From Paenalkalicoccus suaedae (GTDB taxonomy: Bacteria > Bacillota > Bacilli > Bacillales > Salisediminibacteriaceae), in the NCBI RefSeq assembly GCF_006965545.2, contig NZ_CP041372.2, positions 2,480,001 through 2,544,000 on the forward strand: a stretch of 64,000 nt of DNA. Direction: 5' to 3'. This document shows positions 24,813 through 33,856 of the stretch, one piece after another. How positions within the stretch are numbered: the stretch's first letter is position 1; each line of letters begins with the position of its first letter. The position numbers and the translations under genes were made by a program. The notes below the pieces were generated by a model. That model did not search any database and was not told where the DNA came from. It saw nothing but the letters and a program-made list of their open reading frames with translations.

Positions 24813-25256
24813 CTACAACTTTGGCGGAATCTGTAGCGTTAGCTGGACATTTTCGCGAGGCTCGTCGCTAGTATCCGTGCCGGATTTAAAGCGTTCCGTC
24901 ATTGCCTTCAACTCGTCCACGTCGATCTCTGGACGCGGTACCTCAAACGTTTCAATTTTCGTCTTATCGGTAAGCATACTGTGCGATTGAAGTAGTAACT
25001 TAGTCATCGCGGCATTACGCTTGTTAATAGCCTCGTCTACCATCGAATGATAAACATCCGGGAGATCGAGCACCGTTCTGCGCACAATCTCTTCTTTCAG
25101 CTCAACATAGAACTCGTTATCTTGTCGCCATCTACGCAAAGTTTGCTCACTTACACCTACCTTATCCGCCACCTCTCGATACGTGAGCTTTGGCTTGCGG
25201 TATGTCGAGATTAATTCAATCGCCTGCAACTGTTTTTCGGTTAATTTCTTTGCCAT
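24813..25256 (-). CDS. phBC6A51-type helix-turn-helix protein
   Basis: 147 codons with AGGAGG upstream, overlapping tightly with the tail hub gene. N-terminal HTH (TEKQLQAIELISTYRKPKLT, VADKVGVSEQTLRRW) of the transposase/terminase-like type. The middle is helical and the tail acidic with a Gln/Pro end. Related proteins are often named phBC6A51 or terminase small subunit; here it follows tail genes and no TerL, so a packaging role is doubtful. Confidence 0.72.
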   Translation of the reverse strand: MAKKLTEKQLQAIELISTYRKPKLTYREVADKVGVSEQTLRRWRQDNEFYVELKEEIVRRTVLDLPDVYHSMVDEAINKRNAAMTKLLLQSHSMLTDKTKIETFEVPRPEIDVDELKAMTERFKSGTDTSDEPRENVQLTLQIPPKL

Positions 25257-25257
25257 G

Positions 25258-26322
25258 TCAGCGTTCCTCCTTCTTTTTCTTCGGTTTTTTCGGTTCTTTC
25301 TCCGGCTTTACCTCAATGCGCGGCAAATCATCCGTCGCAGATAGCGTCAATCGCATCTCATGCTTTCCGTTGGTGAACGTATGCTGGTCGCTTGATACGT
25401 AATAACCTCCGAGGATTCCCGTCATACGTTCGACCACATAAACGGCACTACCCGAGGTAACGCTATTAATACCGAGACACGTCACGTTAGCTTCGTCGTT
25501 AATCGTCGCCAACTCGCGAAACTTTTGATCGGCGGCTTGCTTCACCTCGGCGCGCTTGACCTCGTTACCGCTATACGATTCAACCGCCGCCATCAGCCCG
25601 TATTTGTCGATGAGCTGCTGGTTTATGCGGACTTCGCGAAACTGGTCTTTATCTCCGCCCACCATAACGAGCCGATTGCGTAAATCTTCGATCGACTGCG
25701 AATAGCTCGCGCTTAGTATATTGGCGCCACTCTCCAGGACCTGCCGCGTCACCTGCGCCTTACGTTCCTCCAAATGAACGCGGCCCTGGCGGTTGATAAT
25801 TCGGAACCTGCGCCCGTTCTGCTTCTCCGTTAGGGTCAGCGCTTTAACAAACAGCTGGAATAGCGTATCCCCGTTCGCAACTAGCTTCGGAATACGGTAG
25901 CCAGTGTCCGCTACTTCGCCCGGCGTGACGCCATACTCGCGGGCAACACGAGTAAATATATCCGACGCGGTTACGTTTCTGAATGTGCGCGTTATCTGCG
26001 ACCTAGTTAGGTACGTATTCGTATCGTACACCGTTAGCGTTTCGTCGCCAGTGTGGTTAATGCCGAACTTGAATATACGCCCGCGAAAAAGCTCCTCGTC
26101 GTGGTTGTAAAACCGAATCCTGTCACCATTTTCGAAGTCGATGCGTCTTTCGCGCATATCCAGCGTATTCTTGAGCGTCACCTCAAGCGCGCGATAAGCT
26201 TCGTTGACATCTCCCGACCAATTTACGCTCGTCACTATCTCCGTTACGTCGGCGATTCGAGACCCGTTATCATGCTCTAAACGGATTTCCGCGTATCCTC
26301 CGCGCATAATAGGCGTACTCAT
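25258..26322 (-). CDS. XkdQ-like tail hub / late control D protein
   Basis: 354 codons. IVTSVNWSGDVNEAYRALEV, then FENGDRIRFYN and LFRGRIFKFG, then TVYDTNTYLTRSQ and ARSVAREYG-like sequence (IFTRVAREYGVTPGEVADTG) match the PBSX XkdQ and gpD hub family, which forms the tail tip under the tape measure. It overlaps the tape measure gene by 1 nt. Ends in a Lys-rich tail (KKPKKKKEER). Confidence 0.85.
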   Translation of the reverse strand: MSTPIMRGGYAEIRLEHDNGSRIADVTEIVTSVNWSGDVNEAYRALEVTLKNTLDMRERRIDFENGDRIRFYNHDEELFRGRIFKFGINHTGDETLTVYDTNTYLTRSQITRTFRNVTASDIFTRVAREYGVTPGEVADTGYRIPKLVANGDTLFQLFVKALTLTEKQNGRRFRIINRQGRVHLEERKAQVTRQVLESGANILSASYSQSIEDLRNRLVMVGGDKDQFREVRINQQLIDKYGLMAAVESYSGNEVKRAEVKQAADQKFRELATINDEANVTCLGINSVTSGSAVYVVERMTGILGGYYVSSDQHTFTNGKHEMRLTLSATDDLPRIEVKPEKEPKKPKKKKEER

Positions 26323-28691
26323 TAAGCTCCCGCCAATCGCGCTTGCTCTAGTTTCGCCAATAGCGCGCTTGCAATGGCGTCAATATCGCTTTCTTGGCGC
26401 ACGTTAAACGTGTTTCCGCTGATTACGACTCCAGTTCCGGCGCCGGAGTCCATCGCCTTTACTTCCTGCGCAGTTAGTACGCGCTCGCCTTTGTGCAGCG
26501 TCGCATTATAGCCATCGAAGGGAACGCGATCTAATCCGTGATAATGACTTCGACTAGCCCCGCCACTTCTACCGGCAGTAAAACCGGACAAGAAGCTTCC
26601 GCCGACATCTCTCGCGGCTTGGAATCCGCCCACAGCACGCTCAAATACGCTGCCAGCTAAGCCAGTTATCGCATCTTTAGCCTTATTGAATCCGCTAACA
26701 AATCCGTCAATAACCGAGCGTCCGAGACTTGCGAAGCTCTCTTTCACACTTCCGATAAGCCCCTCCACTCTTCCCGGGATAGACGCGACAAATTCCACGA
26801 TCTTATCCGGAAGTTGGCTCGCCCACTCAATCGCATTGTCGTACGCAGCTTTAAACCATTCACCGAAGCTTGTCGCCATAGACGACAGGTTTTCTACTGC
26901 GGTGTCTCGCGTCTGAATTAGGAACTCGCTCATACGCGCAGGAAGTTGCTGAAGCCAAACCGTCGCTTGTCCGATCATTAAGCCGAGGTAATACGCAGCT
27001 GTTTCGGGTAACTGTGCGAAGAATGACTTCGTAGACTCAAGAAATTGCGTCAAGGATTCGCCTGCACGCGTTCGTAACTCGTTGAACTTTTCGACCGCGC
27101 CCGTTGCTAATTCGCCTAATTTCGTAACAACCCATTCCTTGCCCGTGCTAAATGATTCGCGAAGCCACGCCCAAAGCTCCGTTGCTTTCTCCTTAACGGT
27201 GTCCCAGTTGCGCCACAGCGCAATACCCGCAAGCACTAAGCCCGTTATACCTGCGACAATCCACGTAATTGGATTCGCCAACAGCGCGGCAGTAAGCCCC
27301 CACGACGCGGCAGCTGCACCGAAGCCAGCCGTACGGTACAGCGTCCATGCCTTCGTTACCGCGTCAATCGTCTGGGCTGCGATCATGCCCGTTTTGAGCG
27401 CCACCATTGCGCCAGCAAGTCCGTACACTATCGGTTCGATTGACGCCCAGTTGCTCGTTATATAGTCGCGAAACTCCTGCGCCTTAGAAATAACATTCTG
27501 AATAGCATCCGTTGCGATAGGAATAACGTCATTCGAAACCCACGCAATTACCTCGCCGACCTTCTCAAAGGCACCGGAAATAAATTCCTGTATCTTCGGT
27601 AGATGCGCCTCAAGTCCGTCCAACGCGCTTGTTATGACGGGCTCCCACTCGTTTGCGAGCTCAATCGCATTGGCAACGATGCCGGCTTTAAGCCGATCTA
27701 AACTCGCCCAAATACCACTATTCATCTGTTCAAAGGCGGTTTCAGTGGCTCCGGCAGAATCGCCCATGTCCGCGATGTTTTTCGCAAATGTCTCGGCACT
27801 ACCGCCCGTTAAGCCTAATACTGCGGCCCCGGCTTCGACTGAGCCGAACAGGTCGTTTACACCTACACCCATTTCATCCGCGGCATCATACATAAGGTTA
27901 AACGCATCGGCTACGTTGCCGCCCTCCGCGATAAACTCCGTAAATGTTTTGCCAGCCATGTCCTGGAATACGCCCGAAGCTTTACCGCCATCTTTGGACA
28001 GTTCAATAAACGCTTGGCGCAGTTGGGTCGTAGCTGTTGCGGTAGGTGTTCCGGCTGCCGTCATTGTCGCAAGTGCCGCAGTTATATCGCCAAATTCTAC
28101 GCCTAAAGCAGACGCAGTTGGTGTGACGTTGTAAAGCGTGTTAGCCAGCTGATTAAAGTCGGTTTTACCGTTTTTAACCGCCGTAAACATAAGGTCGGAC
28201 GCTTCAGCTGCGCTTAATACTTCGCTACCGTAAGCGTTTACAACTGACGTTATACCATCTACGGCAGTCTCTAACGGAGCTACCCCGCCCTTTGCAGCCA
28301 TCTGCGCAGTTTCGAGAAACTCGAACACGTTATCCTTTGGTACACTTGCGGAGATAGCTTGATAGAGCGCGGGGATAGTTTCGTTGGGAAGCACGCCAAA
28401 CTGTTTCGAGAAGTCCAGTACATGACCTTCCATTTCGCCCATTGCTTTCTCGCTTAGTCCGGGCATTAGCGTGTAAACCTCGTTCATGCCCTGTTCAAAG
28501 TCCGCAAATTGCTTCGTTGAGTAAGCCATCGCACCAGCTGTTGCGGCAGATACGCCTAGTAAAGCTTTGCCAGCATTTTTCGCGAAGCCACCGAAAATAG
28601 ATTCGGATTTTTTAACCTCGTCCGTGGCTTTGCGCATCTCTCCGCTAAAATCATCGCGAAGTTTAAGTACCGCCTCTAAATTAAATGCCAT
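26322..28691 (-). CDS. Phage tail tape measure protein, TP901-like
   Basis: 789 codons. Begins MAFNLEAVLKLRDDFSGEMR, then the TP901 core (~65-300: GVAPLETAVDGITSVVNAYG, TAAGTPTATATTQLRQAF), long hydrophobic and coiled regions near 400-500 and repeating helices to the end. Tape measures set tail length and are ejected at infection. For this family the length corresponds to a tail of roughly 110-120 nm by the usual relation, which is inference. Confidence 0.92.
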   Translation of the reverse strand: MAFNLEAVLKLRDDFSGEMRKATDEVKKSESIFGGFAKNAGKALLGVSAATAGAMAYSTKQFADFEQGMNEVYTLMPGLSEKAMGEMEGHVLDFSKQFGVLPNETIPALYQAISASVPKDNVFEFLETAQMAAKGGVAPLETAVDGITSVVNAYGSEVLSAAEASDLMFTAVKNGKTDFNQLANTLYNVTPTASALGVEFGDITAALATMTAAGTPTATATTQLRQAFIELSKDGGKASGVFQDMAGKTFTEFIAEGGNVADAFNLMYDAADEMGVGVNDLFGSVEAGAAVLGLTGGSAETFAKNIADMGDSAGATETAFEQMNSGIWASLDRLKAGIVANAIELANEWEPVITSALDGLEAHLPKIQEFISGAFEKVGEVIAWVSNDVIPIATDAIQNVISKAQEFRDYITSNWASIEPIVYGLAGAMVALKTGMIAAQTIDAVTKAWTLYRTAGFGAAAASWGLTAALLANPITWIVAGITGLVLAGIALWRNWDTVKEKATELWAWLRESFSTGKEWVVTKLGELATGAVEKFNELRTRAGESLTQFLESTKSFFAQLPETAAYYLGLMIGQATVWLQQLPARMSEFLIQTRDTAVENLSSMATSFGEWFKAAYDNAIEWASQLPDKIVEFVASIPGRVEGLIGSVKESFASLGRSVIDGFVSGFNKAKDAITGLAGSVFERAVGGFQAARDVGGSFLSGFTAGRSGGASRSHYHGLDRVPFDGYNATLHKGERVLTAQEVKAMDSGAGTGVVISGNTFNVRQESDIDAIASALLAKLEQARLAGA

Positions 28692-28953
28692 TGAAACCAG
28701 CTTCTTCCGCAGACTTAGCTAGGTAACTCTTAGCCGTTTGGATATCCCCGGCTAAGTGACACTCTCTCGCCTTAAACATAAAATAATACTGACGCCCCAA
28801 ACGCGAAGTGCTTGGCTTACGCCTTAATCTTCGCGAAGCTTTAAGTACCGCATCCGCCTGTGCATCCGTCCACAGCTGCGGTAAAGGCTGCGCAATGATC
28901 GTGCCAGCAAGTAGCTTAATATCTTCCTGATTCTTGCGCGATATTCTCGCCAT
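28681..28953 (-). CDS. Small protein upstream of the tape measure gene
   Basis: 90 codons from the ATG of MARISRKNQEDIKLLAGTII, with GGGAGG upstream. Basic, helical, C-terminus overlaps the tape measure start. In this position phages often encode tail assembly chaperones, but no frameshift site or similarity supports that here. Confidence 0.55.
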   Translation of the reverse strand: MARISRKNQEDIKLLAGTIIAQPLPQLWTDAQADAVLKASRRLRRKPSTSRLGRQYYFMFKARECHLAGDIQTAKSYLAKSAEEAGFNGI

Positions 28954-28971
28954 AAAAATTCCTCCCAACGC

Positions 28972-28996
28972 AAAAAAGCCCGCCGGTTATGGCGAG
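28972..28996 (-). terminator. Intrinsic terminator within the element B operon
   Basis: GCTCGCC/GGCGGGC arms followed by TTTTTTGCG on the minus strand, between the 29024 gene and the tail genes. Confidence 0.75.
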
Positions 28997-29023
28997 CTCC
29001 TTGCGAATTTTATTTTTCCGTCG

Positions 29024-29695
29024 TTACTTAAATTTATAGTTTAATTTCTGCTGGACTGCTTGCGCGTAAGTTGGGTCAACTACGCTACTCTTCAGCATGC
29101 TGTTTGCTCCTTCAATGATCTGTTTTGCGTCACTTGCATATGGACCTTCTTTCATCTTTTGTAACTTATCATACAGAGGACGCATTTGACGGACCTTATC
29201 CATGTCGCTACCTTCTACGAGTGTCGCAACATAGGACAATACATCAGCAGCGAAATATTGCAATTGATGCTCGGAGTATTTAGTCGGTAACGAGTCCACA
29301 TAATCCTTTAATGCGAGGTAGTCGCGGTGTCCAGTAAATGCTATTCCTAGCTTAATCTCACCGAACGCATGGTCATGGAGCTGGCGGTCTTGTTCCGACG
29401 GCTCGGCTGGTTTCTTCGATAACTCTAATTCGGCGGTTGTTCGCGCGCTAATTAAGGCTTTCTCATATTTCTCACGCTGGGACTGGTAGTATTCGTCTGT
29501 TTTCTCGATGTAATGTTTTCTCAATCCGTTTTTATCCTCATGTTTAGCCTCATCGCTCAATGTGCGATCGTCGTTGATCTCCGCACGATCTGAATCGTAT
29601 TTTTTCAGCATCATAAAAATACCGTCCTTCATTTCTTGCTTCACAGCATACGCTTCACCGAATTTTGCTTTAGCCTCTTGTAATTTTTCTGTCAT
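29024..29695 (-). CDS. Hypothetical helical protein
   Basis: 223 codons with GAGGAGAG upstream. Charged and helical, no Cys, with a coiled-coil first third (KEYDSDRAEI.. KYEKALISARTTAELE). The 5' leader at 29745-29765 (minus) reads like the AATGAGAG units of the array at 34.3 kb. Not recognised. Confidence 0.62.
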   Translation of the reverse strand: MTEKLQEAKAKFGEAYAVKQEMKDGIFMMLKKYDSDRAEINDDRTLSDEAKHEDKNGLRKHYIEKTDEYYQSQREKYEKALISARTTAELELSKKPAEPSEQDRQLHDHAFGEIKLGIAFTGHRDYLALKDYVDSLPTKYSEHQLQYFAADVLSYVATLVEGSDMDKVRQMRPLYDKLQKMKEGPYASDAKQIIEGANSMLKSSVVDPTYAQAVQQKLNYKFK

Positions 29696-29803
29696 AAAAT
29701 TCCACTCTCCTCAAAGTTTTTATCTTCCTGTTATAAAGCTCACGTTTCGCACTCTCATTAAATACCTACGAACTCCAACACAAAAATGTCTGTTCATGAC
29801 ACA

Positions 29804-30415
29804 TCACTTTACTTCGTTTTTAGTGTGAAATCGTTGTCCACGATGTAAGGCATCCAGGAACTGTGATGTTCCTAACATACTAATTTTAGGTGTATATACA
29901 CGCGCGAGCCCTGTATTAGTGCCCGAATACCTCATGTAAAGACTGCCTAAATGCTTATCAATCAGGCCTAAACCGCAGTCGGAGGAGGTATCTAAGATTT
30001 TTCTACGCGCTTCATTGCTTAGGTCTTGGATCTTAAGGGCGCGTAACTCAATCTCGCGGGATAAGTCTTTAATCTCTGAAGCTAAATCGTCGGCTATTTT
30101 TTTGCGGAACTGATAAAACTCTCTGTCCGCCTCTAAAACAACACCCTTGCGTTCCTCTGCATTTTCCTTAGCAACGGGAGCCTTCTCGACCAAGATTCCG
30201 CGCAACTTTTGCAACCGCTCGATCTCCTCGATAAGCTGTAGTTGTTTGTTAGCGTCACTCTCCGCGGCAGTAGCGTGTTGCTTTTCTTCGATTTGCGCGT
30301 CAATGTCCGCCAACTTTTGCTCGTGCTCTTCCTTTTCCGCCTTGAACTCTGCTAATTCCGTCTTAATTGCGTCAATTTTCGCCTGTGTTTCGTTTGAGTA
30401 AGTAAATTCCGTCAT
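29804..30415 (-). CDS. Coiled-coil protein
   Basis: 203 codons. Heptads cover most of ~10-135 (LAEFKAEKEEHEQKLADIDA..), with a small globular C-terminus (DCGLGLIDKHLGSLYMRYSG). Could be structural or a DNA-handling factor; no family recognised. Confidence 0.6.
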   Translation of the reverse strand: MTEFTYSNETQAKIDAIKTELAEFKAEKEEHEQKLADIDAQIEEKQHATAAESDANKQLQLIEEIERLQKLRGILVEKAPVAKENAEERKGVVLEADREFYQFRKKIADDLASEIKDLSREIELRALKIQDLSNEARRKILDTSSDCGLGLIDKHLGSLYMRYSGTNTGLARVYTPKISMLGTSQFLDALHRGQRFHTKNEVK

Positions 30416-30440
30416 AATAAATCGTCCCCTTTTTAATTTT

Positions 30441-30746
30441 TTAGTAGTTTTTTATTACTGGTATGCATCTGCTATGGGTTCCTCCCCATTTATAGCCCGA
30501 CCTAAGTAAGTGTATATAGGCTGATTCTGTTGCCACTAATCGCGCTCTGTCCAAACCCTCATAGTTGGGGCGAACACATATTTCATCAATTTTATCTCTT
30601 GTATCTTTATCTAAGTACTCAACGGTGAATATCCATCTGTTTTCGGTTTGAAAATCGGGCTCGAAACTAATCGATATCACGACTCTTGGCTCCTCCACTC
30701 CGTCTCCGTTTCCTTCCATTATCGTATTACGCTCTTTACTGGTCAT
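30441..30746 (-). CDS. Hypothetical protein, paralogue of its neighbour
   Basis: 101 codons with AAAAGGGGACGG. The middle (RWIFTVEYLD.., ATESAYIHLLRSGY) resembles the 30761-31021 product (RFYVKIIDNG.., AKREAYECAARAGF), so these may be diverged tandem copies. Function unknown. Confidence 0.55.
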   Translation of the reverse strand: MTSKERNTIMEGNGDGVEEPRVVISISFEPDFQTENRWIFTVEYLDKDTRDKIDEICVRPNYEGLDRARLVATESAYIHLLRSGYKWGGTHSRCIPVIKNY

Positions 30747-30760
30747 AATACCGTCCCCTT

Positions 30761-31021
30761 TTATCGTATTAGTTTATAAGCCTCGATATTGCTCAGAATG
30801 TGCGCCACGCACTCGAACCCTGCCCTCGCCGCACATTCGTACGCCTCGCGTTTAGCCCGCGCAATAGCCGCCTGCTCCGTCGTGTTGCCGATTTTCATAC
30901 AGTAATCTTCCACGACCTGGGCGTTTCCATTGTCGATAATCTTTACGTAAAATCGCCACACGCGCGGCTCTCCTTCGACCGCCCGCATTTGTAGCGATAT
31001 AATAGCTTGTTTTACGTACAC
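30761..31021 (-). CDS. Hypothetical protein
   Basis: 86 codons. Overlaps the HNH gene by 10 nt. Alternating beta/alpha pattern (IISLQMRAV.., WRFYVKIID.., AIARAKREAYECAA). Related to the gene downstream. Function unknown. Confidence 0.55.
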   Translation of the reverse strand: MYVKQAIISLQMRAVEGEPRVWRFYVKIIDNGNAQVVEDYCMKIGNTTEQAAIARAKREAYECAARAGFECVAHILSNIEAYKLIR

Positions 31022-31557
31022 TCTGCCGCCCTCCTTTCGCTCATAAGCTCCCTGCTACTTTCCAACAAGCCCCGCATACTTTTCGGCGTGCATTGGTTCT
31101 GCGCGGCAAGGTCAGCGATCAGCGCGTCCAGTAGCTCGTCCGTAAACTTGTCGCTTCTAGCGTAGTAGTCGAGTACATGCCGGTTATGCTTTCCCGCATT
31201 ACAAGAACTACACGCCGCGGTTAGGTTGCCCCGCGCAGTTATCCCCTCGCCGAGTGGCATTACGTGGTCGATCTGCTTGTGCCCCGTTATAGTCGTGTTA
31301 AACTCCTCGCCGCAATAAGCGCAATTTGTACGCGCTTCCAACTCCGTCAACTGCTCGCGCGTCAAGAACATAAATGCCCCCGCCTGCTTCGTACGGAACC
31401 GCATGTCCCACAAGCGCCGATTGCTCGCGTCGCGCTTGCGTCGGCACTCGAGACATTCACCGCGTGTACGGCGCCTTATGCGCTTTTTGCCGGTCATCTG
31501 TTGATACGGCTTGCGCTCGCCACAGCTGTAACATTCGTACAATTTCCGTTTAGCCAT
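31012..31557 (-). CDS. HNH endonuclease with N-terminal zinc knuckles
   Basis: 181 codons. CYSCGERKPYQ and CLECRRKR form a zinc-binding pair, then CAYCGEEF, KQIDHVMPLGEG, NLTAACSSCNAGKHN give the HNH site. It could be a homing-type or packaging nuclease. No terminase genes are near, unlike the HNH of prophage A. Confidence 0.88.
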   Translation of the reverse strand: MAKRKLYECYSCGERKPYQQMTGKKRIRRRTRGECLECRRKRDASNRRLWDMRFRTKQAGAFMFLTREQLTELEARTNCAYCGEEFNTTITGHKQIDHVMPLGEGITARGNLTAACSSCNAGKHNRHVLDYYARSDKFTDELLDALIADLAAQNQCTPKSMRGLLESSRELMSERRAAECT

Positions 31558-31648
31558 ACGCGACCACTCCCGCGAATAGCAACATTAGTAACGTACCTAC
31601 CATTGAGCCGATCAAGTAGCCGGCCACCTCATTCTGTAAATCCCACAT
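31550..31648 (-). CDS. 32-residue membrane peptide
   Basis: ATG with GTGAGGAAC upstream, encoding MWDLQNEVAGYLIGSMVGTL and then a hydrophobic end. Stop overlaps the HNH start (TATGGCTAA). Single membrane helix. Confidence 0.4.
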   Translation of the reverse strand: MWDLQNEVAGYLIGSMVGTLLMLLFAGVVAYG

Positions 31649-31685
31649 GTTCCTCACTCCACATTCTCCTTTTTTGCGCAAATTA

Positions 31686-32051
31686 TTACGCTATAGCGTC
31701 AATTCGTGCTGCATAAAACTTTTCAAAAGTCACTCGTGCCATCCTGCCCACTTGCGCTTGACTCGGCGCTTTACTAAGCTCAGCAAGCTCCTGTGCAATG
31801 TAAGGAACGTCGCTAACGATCCGAACCTTACTAATAGCTTCCGCGCGTAATGTCGGAATTTGCCGAGCCAGCGAAGTGTACGCAGCAAAAGCTAAGTCCG
31901 CATTGATGTCCACGATATCCTCGGTGAGCACTACCCCTTTCGCGGATATTACGACGCACTCGCACTGGAATCGTTGCGGTCCTAACCGAGTAACTCGTTG
32001 GCGGATGCGCGCACCCTTCGGTGGCTGCTTTACCTCATCATGTAATGCCAT
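31686..32051 (-). CDS. Hypothetical protein downstream of the primase gene
   Basis: 121 codons with GGAGAATG upstream. Mixed alpha/beta, Arg/Ala-rich, high GC. Not recognised. Confidence 0.55.
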   Translation of the reverse strand: MALHDEVKQPPKGARIRQRVTRLGPQRFQCECVVISAKGVVLTEDIVDINADLAFAAYTSLARQIPTLRAEAISKVRIVSDVPYIAQELAELSKAPSQAQVGRMARVTFEKFYAARIDAIA

Positions 32052-32089
32052 TGAACATTCTCCTCTCTACACTCTGCACTCCTCATATA

Positions 32090-32113
32090 AAAAAGCCGCG
32101 TATATTTGCGGCC
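32090..32113 (-). terminator. Intrinsic terminator after the primase gene
   Basis: GCCGC/GCGGC arms, then TTTTTTATATG on the minus strand. It lies 91 bp downstream of the primase stop. Confidence 0.7.
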
Positions 32114-32137
32114 GGCTAAAAATAGGTATAATTTGGT

Positions 32138-32172
32138 TGTTGAAAAGTGAACCTAATTAACTAATCTATATC
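32138..32172 (+). repeat. 35-bp repeat, copy 1
   Basis: TGTTGAAAAGTGAACCTAAT, followed to 32172, matches the complement of 37567-37601 at 33 of 35 positions. The two copies are inverted and 5.4 kb apart inside element B. Copy 1 is downstream of the primase gene. Confidence 0.75.
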
Positions 32173-32203
32173 TTTAGAGACCGCCTACACCGTCACCAAG
32201 CGA

Positions 32204-33646
32204 CTACTTAAACCGCGTGTTAAACTCATGACGCTTCACATAAAGCTTTATCTCATCTTCAGTTAGCAGGCTCTTAACGACGCTTACTAGGTCGGAATCG
32301 CCACCTACTTTAACCTCGACCTCTTCTTTAACATCGGGCAGCTCCGCGATAATACGATATTTATTAGGCTTGTAATGAGCCCGCCCGGCCTTTTCGCTTA
32401 AAGCTCGATCGATCTCAGCTTTTCGCACATACTCGATATAGCCCGTGTCCACTAGCTTCTTAATTGCTTTAACTACTGTTGGGCGCGAATTGCTGTCGAT
32501 CATTTTTTGCGCAGTATTCATCGTTAAGTAAAACACCGCGCCATACCGTTTAGACGTAACCAGCATCGCGTATGCCAGCTTCTTTTGCGCGAATGTGCCC
32601 ACACGAAGCACCGCGAGTATCTCCGCCTTACTGACGGTAACTTCCTTCGCGCTGTCATGTATCGTTATATTGCGCGCCCAAACGTAGCTCGTTAGTCGCT
32701 CGGCTTCCGCCAGCCAATACGCGGGCTTACTGCCCTCGCTGAAATAGGCGCGCGGAGTGGCGTTGAGGATCGTCATGATCGCGCTGACTGCCTCCTCGCG
32801 CTCGAACCCTTGCGTATGATAAAACGCGGCAAGGGAAAACGTTGTCTCATGTCGCGTGCCACTGCGCAGTAGCTGCCCCGCCTCAATGATCGCGACGGCT
32901 TTCTTGAGCGCGCCCTCTGCACTAAATTCGTTTACGGTGATGTCCGTCGCTGTCGCCACCGTCTCGAAGTCGGCCGCCTGCTCCTGCGTAAGCGCAAATG
33001 ATTCGACGTCCAGTAGCGCAGGGTCTGCGGGCTGTATCGCGAGCAAGTAAGCGTGGCTTGCTTCGCCCACCAACGGCTCGAGCGTATCGTTCGCTACAAA
33101 CCAGCAGCGCTTACCGGTCTTTTGATGGACGCCTAGCGGCAACTTCACGCCCTGGTTAGCGTTAGGGCGAAATTCTATCTGACCGCCGGCGAGGTCGCCC
33201 ACTTGCGTCATAACGCTCGAATAGAACGCTTTGACGCTGGCTAGCTGGACAGGCTTCGCGAAAAAGAGCTCGACGTGATAGCCTTTGCCGCCGCTAAAAC
33301 TAACGTGAATGTCGCGGAAAGGAACGCCAAAGTCCTCGTTAAGTGTCGCGATAAGCTTGTGCGTAGCCCAGCGCGCTAGGTCGGCGTCGGTAAAATCGAC
33401 ATCAAACGCAATAAACTTCGTGAAGTAGGCGCCGGCAAATACGCCGTACGTTAGGTCGCCCGCTAGGTGCTTGCGCAACATGGAGTCGTTTAATTTCGGG
33501 ACGCGGCCGGCTGATTTGTAGCTGAACGTCTTGTAGGCTCCGCCCGGAAACTGGACGAGATACTTGCTTCGCGTCATTAAGTATAGATCATTCAATTGCC
33601 TGACACTTTTTGAAGGTTGCTTAATTTTTGGAGGTGTCATTGGCAT
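32204..33646 (-). CDS. Archaeo-eukaryotic primase (AEP, TOTE type) with winged-helix tail
   Basis: 480 codons. N-terminal half: FIAFDVDF (the DxD metal pair Asp82/Asp84), then VSFSGGKGYHVELFF (S116/H124 nucleotide site), and QGVKLPLGVHQKTGKRCWF. This is the primase motif set of TOTE-type AEPs found on mobile elements. The C-terminal ~200 residues are a winged-helix region (ILAVLRVGTFAQKKLAYAM). It could prime leading-strand synthesis of element B. No helicase gene is nearby. Confidence 0.85.
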   Translation of the reverse strand: MPMTPPKIKQPSKSVRQLNDLYLMTRSKYLVQFPGGAYKTFSYKSAGRVPKLNDSMLRKHLAGDLTYGVFAGAYFTKFIAFDVDFTDADLARWATHKLIATLNEDFGVPFRDIHVSFSGGKGYHVELFFAKPVQLASVKAFYSSVMTQVGDLAGGQIEFRPNANQGVKLPLGVHQKTGKRCWFVANDTLEPLVGEASHAYLLAIQPADPALLDVESFALTQEQAADFETVATATDITVNEFSAEGALKKAVAIIEAGQLLRSGTRHETTFSLAAFYHTQGFEREEAVSAIMTILNATPRAYFSEGSKPAYWLAEAERLTSYVWARNITIHDSAKEVTVSKAEILAVLRVGTFAQKKLAYAMLVTSKRYGAVFYLTMNTAQKMIDSNSRPTVVKAIKKLVDTGYIEYVRKAEIDRALSEKAGRAHYKPNKYRIIAELPDVKEEVEVKVGGDSDLVSVVKSLLTEDEIKLYVKRHEFNTRFK

Positions 33647-33649
33647 AAT

Positions 33650-33832
33650 TTATGCCATCTCTTTTTTACGTCTAAATTTTGTTAAAATCGCTTGGACCTC
33701 GTCGCAGTCCTCAAAAATAAAAACTAGCTTGTCCTTTTGGCGGAAGCTTGCCTGAATTTCTCGAATCGGATGCCCATTTTCAATCAGTGCATTCGCAACT
33801 CTTCGCGAAAAAACTACAACTTTACCTTCCAT
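33650..33832 (-). CDS. 60-residue protein upstream of the primase gene
   Basis: Starts MEGKVVVFSRRVANALIENG. It is reminiscent of DUF5659-type phage proteins (N-terminal GH, then VFIFEDCDE..). 3 bp from the primase start, so co-translated. Confidence 0.5.
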   Translation of the reverse strand: MEGKVVVFSRRVANALIENGHPIREIQASFRQKDKLVFIFEDCDEVQAILTKFRRKKEMA

Positions 33833-33856
33833 ATAATCGCCCCCGTTTAATGGTTT

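Noticed and set aside
24813-25256. Terminase small subunit of element B
   Set aside because: An HTH is present, but there is no TerL next to it and it follows tail genes, so I describe it only as an HTH protein.
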